Source: Buxus sempervirens (taxonomy: Eukaryota > Streptophyta > Magnoliopsida > Buxales > Buxaceae). Taken from it: a stretch of DNA of 64,000 nucleotides. This document shows positions 1 through 10,136 of this stretch, in pieces. A program made the translations under genes and the position numbers. The stretch's first letter is position 1. Each line of letters starts with the position of its first letter. The notes beneath the pieces were generated by a model. That model was not told where the DNA came from. It saw only the letters and a program-made list of their open reading frames with translations, and searched no databases. The stretch covers positions 5,580,001 to 5,644,000 of the forward strand of contig OX387184.1 in assembly GCA_947561395.2 (NCBI GenBank), in the 5' to 3' direction.

Positions 1-581
1 TACTTTATAAGTGTTTCTTATCTTAAAATTCCACCCAAATAAAAAAGTTTCTTATCTTAAAAAATTGGTGGTTTTGTTAATCGTGGGCATGATCGTTATT
101 TTTGCCTTCTTTCTTTCTTTTTTTTTGGTCCAGACCTTTTCTATTCGATTGAACAGAACACAATCGTGCAATTTCTTGCCCAAGGACACGCGTATCATGT
201 GAACAATGTAAAAGAGGGGACATCGTACTGTCCGCCTACTTCGTGATTCATGTGATGGCGAGGAGTCCAAGCATTTTAATCGTGATCCTCAAGTTATGGT
301 GGGCCATAACGGGCTTCAATTGTCCAAAAGAGCATCTCGTTCTGTATGAATGCTCTAAGAATCAAGATGCCTTGAACAGATCCTAATTAATAATGGCAAA
401 GTCAAGGGTATGGGGCCATAGGTGGATTTTGGATTAATCTGGTAGATTATAATGTGTTTTGCTTTTTAAAATAGTTGGGGTCTATTGTCTCATTTGTCAT
501 GTCAATGAGATCAAATATATCAATAATAAGCTTCAACAAATGATTCTACTTATTTTACACAACTATTTATAATCTATACTA

Positions 582-800
582 TCTCTACTATATATAAAGC
601 GAAGCACCCCCTTGGGAAGTGTGCTAAGCAAAATGTTCATCTTTCCACAATAGCCTTACATATCCACTACCAATACTTACCAATAAAAGGGTACAATGGT
701 AAAAAAAATGTCTCAAATCTCTCAAAACCTAACAAACCGTTTTAAAACTATTCCCTCCCTTTTTTACATGCGTGCAGGACTGCACGTGGGCCCTGCTAGT
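582..800 (+). mobile_element. Helitron-like short non-autonomous element, copy 1
   Basis: The segment begins TCTCTACTATATATAAAG and ends in a GC-rich stretch followed by CTAGT. That matches the usual plant Helitron ends (5' TC, 3' CTRR preceded by a small hairpin such as GCACGTGGGCCCTGC). It is only about 220 bp, has no coding capacity and no target duplication, as expected for Helitrons. It is followed directly by a second copy in the same orientation. The family assignment rests on the termini only. Confidence 0.55.
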
Positions 801-1022
801 ATATATATATATATATAAAGCGAGGCGCTCCCTTGGGAAGTGTGCCAAGCAAAATGTTCATCTTTCCACAATAGCCCTTATACATCCATTGCCAATACTT
901 ATCAATAAAAGGGTAAAAATGGTCAAAAGTGTCTCAAATCTTTCAAAACCTAACCATCCGTTTTAAAACCACTCCCTCCCTTTTTTTTTTACATGTGTGC
1001 AGAGCACGTGGGCCCTGCTAGT
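801..1022 (+). mobile_element. Helitron-like element, copy 2, head-to-tail with copy 1
   Basis: This is a second copy of the preceding element. Most of its length lines up with copy 1: shared blocks include CTTGGGAAGTGTG, AAAATGTTCATCTTTCCAC and GCACGTGGGCCCTGCTAGT. The TCTCTACTA start is missing and is replaced by a run of TA repeats joined directly to the CTAGT end of copy 1. This looks like a tandem dimer or an end-to-end insertion. Confidence 0.5.
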
Positions 1023-1196
1023 ATATATAATGAGAACAGGCCTTTGAAACGTGCCAACAACTATGCACGATTTTCTCAAAAAGCCCTTATCGTTTGTTGT
1101 TAAGGCATAATTCATATAAGATTAAAATAGTCATAACTTTGCCTATTAAAAATTTGGACAATTGTAAAACTGTTCCTTATGTGCACCTTGCTAGTT
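1023..1196 (+). mobile_element. Possible third, diverged Helitron-like unit
   Basis: After copy 2 the pattern repeats weakly: a TATATATAA start, a GAAACGTGCCAA block resembling GGGAAGTGTGCCAA, an AAAGCCCTTAT block resembling the second copy, and an end GCACCTTGCTAGT. Sequence similarity is otherwise low. It may be a related family member or coincidence. Confidence 0.25.
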
Positions 1197-3630
1197 TGTA
1201 AAAAGGGAATACGTGACATCAACAAATATTTTTATCTAACGCAATCGGATCTCTCTCTCTCTCTCCAAAGCATGAACAACTCAAATAGGTTTCACTCAAA
1301 GAACAAAAAGAAAAAAAAAAGACAGAAAAGAAAACTCAAATAGGCTCACAACGACAAAACAAGCAAAAAGTGTGTTGTGGCCTTGGTAGAGCATTTTGCT
1401 AAAATCAAGCCTGTTCTGATTCTGTTGTTTTCTTTCATTTTAAAAACTTATTATGATGCTCAAAATCCATTTGCGACGTTAGCTAATGCATATCCTATGC
1501 TCCAACAAATAATCCCAATTGGAATATCTCAAGGAGGATGGAATCATCTGTAATGTTGTGCTGCAGTAATTTTTGTTATTGGAATTAATGTTTTTCATTT
1601 TTTGTCAATGCTTTTATGTGAGGCACCCTTAAAAAAAACACTTAGTCATATGATGCTATAAGGGAAAGCATCCTACTTTTAACAACAGGAACCAATGCAG
1701 CCCAACATTGGAGATGATTCCATTGGATCTCAGACAATGATTTGGCACTTCTTTACTTTATTAAATTTTAATTTAACAACATGGTATGAAAAAGGGCCAT
1801 CAACACTCATAAATTAATTTATTGGATATAATAGAAAAACAGAAAATAACCTTAAACCACATTGGTTTAGTGGATAAACCAATAGATTCTTCTTTGTTAC
1901 CACACTTTCTTTTGAGGCCGATAATACAAGGAATGTGACGTGACGACGATTATCCCATTTGGAGCCCTCATCCTCATGCCTAGTTCGCGCTGATACGTGT
2001 AGATTTTTAATTGTCTTCTATATTTTATTGTTATTTTTTTAAAACGTTGGGAGCTTAATGCGATTTGCGAATTTGAACTATCCGATCTGGTGATTTTGTT
2101 GTCATTGATATGTATAGATAGGAAATTTTTAGGCCATGAATGATCATATCCATGATCAGGAGGGAGCTGCATGGTTATCCATATACACAAGTATGTTTTA
2201 CATATGCATAGGAGGGAGCTGGATGGGAGAAATATTCATCTGCTTCATTGGCTATAATGGCTTCATTTCTTCTGTTCATAGGCAGTGTGTGATTAGTGGA
2301 TAATCCATACAACGAGGAGAAGCTAGAAGATAGTATTTCCTGTAACCTGTTGAAGGCCAATAAATGATTACCATTACTAACCTACATCAACAACCTGCTA
2401 TGCATGGATTAGACTATCTCTCTGGTAGGAATGACTGGAGAGGTTTCAGATTTCCCAAATTCATCATCTTTAGGCAGTTTTCCGTCCTGATTGCATACAT
2501 CAAACTGATTCTATCAATTTGATGGAAACTGTACTGAGAAATACCATCCAGATTTTAATAATTATTCTATGGTTTGATGGTTACTTTTTCACATGTTAGA
2601 TGGCACATATAACAATGAAAGTAGATGCTTCATAAGTATAGTGAATTTTATGTAGGTTTAAGATGGCCCCTGTTGTGGATTTGAAGTAATTGCAGATGGT
2701 CCATTTGGCATTTCCCGTTGCACTTACTGTTGTACAGGGCACCAAGTTCAATTAATATTCTGGTTTTCAGACTTAAGGTCTCTTGTACATGTTATTGAGG
2801 GTCCTGCATGTCATTCAAAGCCCTAACACATGGTGATGGCTTGTTCACTAATTTTAGTTGTTTGTGCTAAATGTGCTTGTGTTGTATATTATAGCATGCT
2901 GAGCAATCTAAACAGAGAACAAGCACATTCAGAGACAAGTCAGAAGAGGGCAGCTAGTTGGTTAGGGTCAGAAGGTCTTGGAAACTCAACATTGATAAAC
3001 CCTAGTTTGTTCTTGGCTCTGAGTGCTCTGCGGACATCTCTGGACCAAGAAAGATAGTTTTCAGGGGTCAATGGTTCAGTTACTAGGGAAAAGGCGGGGT
3101 TATCACTGTTATCTAATCGATAGGGATTGGTAACATCAGTGAAGTTTAGAAAACGTGAATAGGTTTAGATTGCTCAGCATGCTGTAATATTGTACTCCTA
3201 CATGTTATTCAGATTTGTGCTAAATGTGCTTGTGTTGTACTCCTACATGTTATTCAGAATTACGTGGTCTGAATCCACAACCATAAGTGTAGAAGACAGT
3301 TGTTTTTCTCTTATTGACCACTTGGTAGACCATAAAAACTGGTAATCTGAACAGTTGGGAGTCCCTAAAAGTTATTAAATGTTTGTGTTTCAATGAATTG
3401 TTTAAGATTTCTCTTTCCTTTATGTGGCCCTATAATTTTGCTATTTTACTTGAACTCAAGCTCTACCTATGCCACTTTCTCTTTCCTCCATGTGGACGCT
3501 TAACTTTTGCTTTTAATTTATACTATTCTACTTGAACTCAAACTCTGCTTTCAATTTTTACTCTTAATTGAACTCAAACTCCATGTGTGTGAGATTCGGA
3601 GCCTCAGATCATACTCTTTCTTCCAGATCT
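1197..3630. other. Intergenic, no convincing gene
   Basis: AT-rich sequence with a short CT microsatellite near 1250-1265 and A-rich runs. No open frame here looks like a conserved protein. It contains a shuffled duplication: a 26-base block at 2861-2886 recurs directly at 3214-3239, and the adjoining block at 2886-2913 recurs inverted at 3163-3190. Confidence 0.5.
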
Positions 3631-3636
3631 TATCAA

Positions 3637-4869
3637 AGAGAACTCAGAAGGCTTCTTCAAAAATAACGAAGGGTAGCATACTGAAACACCAGGTAATGTT
3701 CCACTGTCCAACATTGGCAATTGCGTGAATGGATTTGACCTTTTACGCCTTGCTTTATATTGTGGCGCATTATTGAAGATGGATGCTTATTCTTTAGGAA
3801 AAACAATTGCGTCTTTCAAGCACCAGTGAACTTAAGTTTGAAGTTTCATCTTTGATTTCCAGAATATGAATCAAGGATATCCAACTGAGAGCTTGGTTCA
3901 GTTTCTCAAGGTCAGAGACTAGAGTGTTGCTGAAGTCCATAAAATGTTTAGATCCACTTTCTTCAAAAGAGAGAGTTCTGTTTTCACTTCATCAAATTTT
4001 ATTTTGTTTTTATGCTACTGAAACCTTTTGTATGGTTCCAGTTGTTTGGTTATTTGAACTAGAGGATAAAAATGAGATTGAAAATATATTGGGGGGTGAG
4101 TTATATGATACTGAAATTCCAAGTTAGAATATTACCTATTGCTCAACAAGTCCAAAATATGATCTGTTTGTTGCTTATGTATAATTTGGATGCCTGCATC
4201 GGGGATGATTCTTTCTGTTATACTATTTTGGTATACGATTTCTTTCATCAGCCAAGGTGGATTCCCATATATGATTTTATCCTCTATTGTTGGTTATGGA
4301 ACCTAATAAATTGTCTCATGGCAAAACATATACAACTTCAGAGACCAAAACTTGAGGGTTTCCATGTTGGTGAAGGTAGATGTGCTTCATGAGAGGAGTT
4401 CATTTCTATAAGTTTCATCCCCATCAGCATCTGTAACTTTGATGAGCACTTCTACTGAAGAAAGGTCACGTGGACCGACCAAATTTTAAGTGAAACCCGA
4501 CTTGCCTCTCCCCGCAAAAAAGATAAACAACTGTGACTTCTGTTGAATATGGCAACGTACTATGACAAAGAAATATAGCCAGGTTTGGCTTTGCTACAAC
4601 GGGTGAGAGTCTCTTATTTAGCAGAGAAAAGCAACCCTGGTAGCTAAATTAATTTTCAAAAGTTGCATACACTGTATAATGGGCCCATATCATATGCTTC
4701 TTGTCATTATATTTTTGACTTCCATGTGTAGAGCATTATTGAAAAAGCCCTTTGATTTTTGTAGCAAGCAGCATGTCATTTTGTTATTAAATTGACTAAT
4801 ATTTCTTTATACAGAAGCCGATGATTCCTGTTGAATTGTTTAGAGCGGTGCGAAATTCAGTTTTTCAGG
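3637..4869 (+). other. Cluster of exon-like segments, unrecognised
   Basis: Three short stretches look like internal exons on the plus strand. They are 3637-3702 (after TTCTTCCAG, before GTAATG), 3863-3910 (after TTGATTTCCAG, before GTCAGAG) and 4816-4869 (after CTTTATACAG, before GTTACTC). Each has a length divisible by three and an open phase-0 frame, giving about 22, 16 and 18 residues with an ordinary protein-like composition (for example GYPTESLVQFLK and PVELFRAVRNSVFQ). I do not recognise the protein and found no convincing first or last exon. The Harbinger-like element starts just downstream. It could be a decayed gene, part of a small gene, or chance. Confidence 0.25.
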
Positions 4870-5381
4870 TTACTCAAATGCCTTATGCCTTTGATTTTCT
4901 TAAAACTAGTAGTGTGCATGTGCATAACTATACTTAGGGGAGGGAACAATTGCAACTGTCCACAGTTTTAAACCTAAAGAGTGGATAGAGAGGTGGTTAT
5001 ATGTTGGCATTATTTTGTTGGTAGAGGGTAAAGTTTGGAAAAAAAAAAAAAGAGGACCAGAATCAAAGAATATTCTTCCATTTTCTCTTTAATAATAGTA
5101 TAGAATATGTATCCGTGCTTGTAAAACAACTAGTATGTACATACAGATACAGGGCCCCTTGCAAAATAATGTAGATAGATCTGATCAAGTTTCTGAAACC
5201 CTTGCGTGTGGCACCTAGTTAGCCAAGTCTTTGTTTACTTGTGGGTCGGAGGTCAACAAATTTCGCAGGCGAAGCTTCTTCGGTTATTTCCTTGCGGATG
5301 TTTTGGACGACATGAACCGACCAAATATCTCCGTGAGTACTCGGTTGGCCCACTTTCATGGTGGTTTGTGGAATAATCTTA

Positions 5382-6753
5382 GGTGGCGTTTGGCTCTGCT
5401 TGTGCTTATGGATAAGCACTTATGTACAAGTGGCTTGGCAAAAGGTATTATCCGGAGAGGTAACCAATCACCTATTTAAAAGAGGCAGGTGTTTGGTAAT
5501 GCAAGTTTTTCCCTCTGAAAGAGACAAAATCCACGTGAGAATTTTCATTGTAAATAAGGGTAACTTGTTCATTCAAATTCCAACATATTTACAGGCGTTC
5601 ATCCCGTTCTTTCGGCATTCCCCTTCGTGAAAATGAAAAAACCAAAGAGAGAAAGAGAGAGAGAAGCGCAGCATTGGTGAACCCAACAAGAACTGAACCA
5701 TAAAACGAAGTTGTTGAGGATTGAAGCTCATCAACGCTGCACTCAATTATGCTCTTTTGATCTGGGTGTCTGCTAATCTTGCTTGCTTCTCTTGTCTTGG
5801 ATCCTTTGTCTTCTTCCTTGGCACATCTAATGGGAAGGCGGAGGCAAGGCGGAGATCAATGTTAAAGAATTGATATATAAACTCATAAGAGGAAGAAGAA
5901 AGTACCTTGTGATTCCGCCTGTACAGATGCCAAGAAGAGAAAAAAAAATGAAGTACGTTGATTCCGTTGTACCTTCTTCTCTTTTGCTTTAGGTTTGCCC
6001 TGTCTTGCTCGAGCATGAACTCTGCTATTTTCTTAATAGGTAAATTTTTTGGTTTCTAATCATCGTTGATCCTTGTATTTGCTACATCTTGAGTTAATTC
6101 TCCAGATTTACAACTGACGGCAATTGTTTTCTGGAAAATGATTCCGAATTAGCATTGAGATCCAAAACCACGTTCTCCTCAACATCCTCGTCCTGCTTCT
6201 CCCTCAATTTGACGCCGTGGTTAACTTCCCCGAAATCGTTGCACCGAAACGACGGTCTCCAACTCGCATCCTTCTCCGTCGGCTCGCGTCTGTGATCGCC
6301 ATTAGTTCCGTTACCCTTCTCGAAATACCTGACAGCCTCATGTATTCATTGGAGAATTGCATAGAACTCCTCCACTTCGTCATCCATCACTACGGTCTTC
6401 CCTTCGTTAGATTCCCGGCGCTTACTCCTCCTCCCAGAGTCTTCTTCGCAGCCGGATCTCTTCTTCCCATCTTCCATTTTGGGCAAGTTCCCGTCCGAGA
6501 TTCCTCCGTTGGCTTGTGAGAAAACCTGATAGATGGCCCTCTCCTGTCGAAATCGTCAAATACTTCCCTGGGTAAGCACAAGTGGGAGGAGAAGCTCCTA
6601 ACAACCGCTTCTCCTTACGGGCTGTCTTCCTCTACTGCTTACGGATAATTACTTACCCGTTTAGCATAACCAAACACGTTTTTAACTTATTTAAGTGCTT
6701 TAATAAATTATAAGTTGAATTAAGCACTTAACTAAGCAACCCCAAACGCAGCC
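5382..6753. mobile_element. PIF/Harbinger-like non-autonomous element
   Basis: The left end GGTGGCGTTTGG and the right end CCAAACGCAGCC form 12-base terminal inverted repeats with ten matches. They are flanked on both sides by TTA, the three-base target duplication typical of PIF/Harbinger and Tourist elements. Subterminal motifs of the AAGCACTTA kind occur near both ends. The interior (about 1.37 kb) has open frames on both strands up to 100 codons, but none resembles a Harbinger transposase or Myb-like protein. It is probably non-autonomous. Confidence 0.6.
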
Positions 6754-7138
6754 TTAACCATCCAAGAAACGGACTTATGGCTTCTGATGTGTTGATCAAC
6801 TGATCTGAAGTCTGAACTGTCCGATGGAGTTCCATACAAACTTGTATTCCGCGACGAAGTCAAGTCAACGAGCACAAACGTTTACTTGTTTTAAGCGTTC
6901 AGCAGGAAAAGGCGGCACAGGCAATCCTCTGCATCCCCATTTCCACGGTTTTTGTCGACTTGTCTTCACTTTTAAGATTCAGAGATGCATTACGAAACTC
7001 TTCCTCTAAGAAAAGTCAGTTTAAAATATTCCACTGAATTGGTGGAAAAACGTGTGAGCTTTCCCCATTGTTGTATGAACAACCTACTCCCCAAGGCACA
7101 GAGTACAGGCCCTTTCAGATCTTTGCAATTTTCCTCCG

Positions 7139-9028
7139 ATGGGTTTCAAGTCGCTCATCGTTTCTATCTGCATTCTCTTTCTTATTGCTTCGTCTTCTTT
7201 GGTTCTTGCTCAACAACCTTATGTAAGGAAGGCCACCACCGCTTGTGGGAACTCTGATAATTCAACTTCTGTTCTTGGGTACACCTGCAACGGTCCCCCA
7301 ACTTGCCAATCCTACCTGATTTTCAGATCTCAGCCTCCATATACCACTGTTTCTTCCATTTCCAATCTTTTGGCGTCGGACCCTTCTCAGCTCTCTCAAA
7401 TTAATTCAGTTTCCGAGACTGAAGCATTCGACACAAACAAGCAGGTGATTGTCCCCGTCAACTGTTCCTGTTCAGGTGAGCACTATCAGACAAACGCATC
7501 TTATGTTGTCAAACCTGGAGATACCTATTTCATCATTGCAAATTACACCTACCAAGGTCTCTCCACATGTCAAGCTCTCCAGAATCAAAACAAACACTCC
7601 TTCCGAAAATTACCTGACGGTTCGCGGCTTACAGTTCCTCTTAGGTGTGCTTGTCCCACAAAGAACCAAAGTGATGGGGGTGTGAAATATCTGTTAAGTT
7701 ATATAGTTGATTGGGGTGATTCTGTTTCAGTAATCAGTCGGAGATTTGATGGGAAGACTGGTAGGACTCTTGAAGCTAATGAGCTCTCTGAACAACATGC
7801 CACGATTTTTCCTTTTACTACGCTTCTTATTCCTCTGGAAGTTCCTCCATCGAGGAATCAAACCATAGAACCACCACCTCCGCCATCTCAACCACCACCT
7901 CCTTCCTCACCTTCGGGTAATAGTTCCAAGAAAACATGGGTTTATGTTGTTTTGGGAATTGTGGCAGTAGGTGCTTTTCTGTCGGTCATCTTTGCTATCA
8001 TCTTTTGCATCTTTTTCCGTAAACATAAAAAGGGAAAGGCTGATCCCGTAACTGTGTCAAAGAGCTTCAAATCATATGATAAATCACCTACAAAGTTGGA
8101 AGAAGAATCTGAAGAATTTCTCAAGAACATCACTGATATTGCTCAGTCCTTCAAAGTGTACAAATTTGGGGAACTGCAATCTGCAACCGATAATTTCAGC
8201 CCCAGTTGCTGGATCGAGGGAGCTGTCTATCGTGGTACAATTAATGGGGACTTTGCTGCCATTAAGAAGAGGAATGGGGACGTTCTGATGGAAATAAATT
8301 TACTCAAAATGATCAACCACTACAATCTCATTAGGCTCTCAGGTGTTTGTTTCAATGAGGGACATTGGTATCTTGTTTATGAGTATGCAACAAATGGACC
8401 TCTGAGTGATTGGATCTATTACCAGAGAAATTCTTCAAGGTTCTTGGGCTGGGCACAGAGAATACAGATTGCTTTGGATGTGGCCACGGGACTTAGATAT
8501 CTTCATGAATATACCAACCCTCCATATGTCCACATGGATATAAAATGCAGTAACGTCCTTCTTGACAGTGATTTCAGAGCTAAAATTGCTAACTTTGGTC
8601 TAGCAAGGTCTGCAGATGGGCAGGAAGGTCAGTTTGCATTAACAAGCCACATTGTTGGAACCAAAGGATACATGGCACCTGAATATTTGGAGAATGGTTT
8701 TGTCTCTCCAAAGCTTGATGTTTATGCCTTTGGGATTTTGATGCTGGTGATGCTTACTGGCAAGGAGCCTGCAGTTGCATATGGCGGAAGAAATGCTCAC
8801 TTGTCAGAGGAGTTATCAAGTGTCATCCATGAGACGCGTGAAAAAGAGGAGCTGAGAAACTTTGTAGATCCTTCTCTGCAAGGGAGTTATCCCTTAGAAC
8901 TTGCTCTATTCTTTGCCAGATTGATTGAGAGCTGCTTAAGAAAGGAGCCAGCCACCAGGCCAGGGATGGATGAGATTGTGCAGTCTTTGTCCAAAATTTT
9001 AAATTCTTCACTGAATTCAGAATTTTAA
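7139..9028 (+). CDS. LYK5: LysM receptor-like (pseudo)kinase, LYK4/LYK5 type
   Basis: Intronless gene for a 629-residue plasma-membrane receptor-like kinase. Residues 1 to about 25 are a hydrophobic signal peptide ending near LVLAQQP. The ectodomain carries three LysM units separated by CxC pairs (NCSCSG, RCACPT), then a proline-rich juxtamembrane stretch, a transmembrane helix at about 266-292 and a kinase-like domain. Family members (Arabidopsis LYK4 and LYK5) bind chitin oligomers and work with CERK1 in immunity. The ATP-site lysine is present (K376 in AAIKK), but the glycine loop is degenerate, HRD reads HMD (465-467) and DFG reads NFG (from 485), so little catalysis is expected. The activation segment (GTKGYMAPEY) is retained. 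The gene is convergent with the NFP-type gene about 1.1 kb downstream. Assignment to LYK4 versus LYK5 is by remembered similarity. Confidence 0.93.
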   Translation: MGFKSLIVSICILFLIASSSLVLAQQPYVRKATTACGNSDNSTSVLGYTCNGPPTCQSYLIFRSQPPYTTVSSISNLLASDPSQLSQINSVSETEAFDTNKQVIVPVNCSCSGEHYQTNASYVVKPGDTYFIIANYTYQGLSTCQALQNQNKHSFRKLPDGSRLTVPLRCACPTKNQSDGGVKYLLSYIVDWGDSVSVISRRFDGKTGRTLEANELSEQHATIFPFTTLLIPLEVPPSRNQTIEPPPPPSQPPPPSSPSGNSSKKTWVYVVLGIVAVGAFLSVIFAIIFCIFFRKHKKGKADPVTVSKSFKSYDKSPTKLEEESEEFLKNITDIAQSFKVYKFGELQSATDNFSPSCWIEGAVYRGTINGDFAAIKKRNGDVLMEINLLKMINHYNLIRLSGVCFNEGHWYLVYEYATNGPLSDWIYYQRNSSRFLGWAQRIQIALDVATGLRYLHEYTNPPYVHMDIKCSNVLLDSDFRAKIANFGLARSADGQEGQFALTSHIVGTKGYMAPEYLENGFVSPKLDVYAFGILMLVMLTGKEPAVAYGGRNAHLSEELSSVIHETREKEELRNFVDPSLQGSYPLELALFFARLIESCLRKEPATRPGMDEIVQSLSKILNSSLNSEF

Positions 9029-10136
9029 TTGATCTCCCAGGTTACCAAAATTTTAACGATAGCTTTTGATGGAACCATTATTGTAACAGTTTATACCAAT
9101 CCAATCTAAGAAGTTTCAGCAACTTCATTTTCATTTTTGTTAAGTTTCCAATTTATTACATTTAATTTATCTTACAACATTTGCATATTCTGTGTCAGTT
9201 TTTCCACATCTATGGTCCGTTTGAAATTTTATGTTCTGCCTTTATTCCAAGACTTATTTACACCAAGGAATGGTTAGGAATTCTTCTATACTTGACTTGT
9301 GAGCTCAAGCACTGAGATTGTAAATTGCTGTCATGGAAGATCAGCAGAGAGGCTCACAAATTGTGTCGTCCGCATGAGTAATTCTGGGGGCCAGGTTGGT
9401 GATGTCCAACGTTGACATCTATGCCTTGAGTTGTGATGTTGGAACTAGTTAGAAGAAAAGATATTACTATTATACAAGACGGAAGTGAACTGGTAATATC
9501 AGCAATGATACTACCTTCCGCTAATAGTGGAAAATTCATAAGCCAGGCAAATGCCTTATGGTTCTTATGTTTCTAATAAATTTCTATGGAACTTGCACTG
9601 CAGGTAGCAGCATCACATGCTTCATGAGAAAATTTGGCAAAGTGACCAAGCAGGGGCAAGGTAATCTTGCCTTGAGGTTTTTAATGTATTCATAAAATTA
9701 AAAGATTTTATGTTCATCTGGTTCAAAGGTATGGTATTCCTTTTCTTTTTCATTTTTTTTATTTTTCTTGTTGTTCTGACATATTTACTAAAAAAAGGAA
9801 TAAAGGAGAGAATTGTTCTGATAAAAATCTGTGTCCCCTCCCTCCGAAAAGAATCCTATTGTTGCCATAACTAAGGAAATATAAATTCAAAAATTGGACT
9901 CATTTCAGTTACACGGCTGGTTGCATGGGAGCTGACAAAATGCTTTTATTTTAATTTATACTTTTGGAAGGTAAGTAGTATTCCATTAATACGAACAGAA
10001 TATACAGGGGAATCAAAGACCAAGCCTTTCACCACCCCCAAAAAAAAAAAACCCAAAGAACACGCCCCTACGGCTATGCCTAACTAGTTGAGTATGAACA
10101 AAATGCTTTTATTTAGATCAATCCACACTTACTGAA
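9029..10136. other. Convergent intergenic region between two LysM receptor genes
   Basis: This region must hold the 3' ends of both LysM receptor genes. It is AT-rich, and no further gene or delimited repeat was seen. Confidence 0.5.

Noticed and set aside
6217-6519. 100-codon frame inside the first Harbinger-like element
   Set aside because: No similarity to transposase or Myb-like accessory protein; frames on the opposite strand are equally open.
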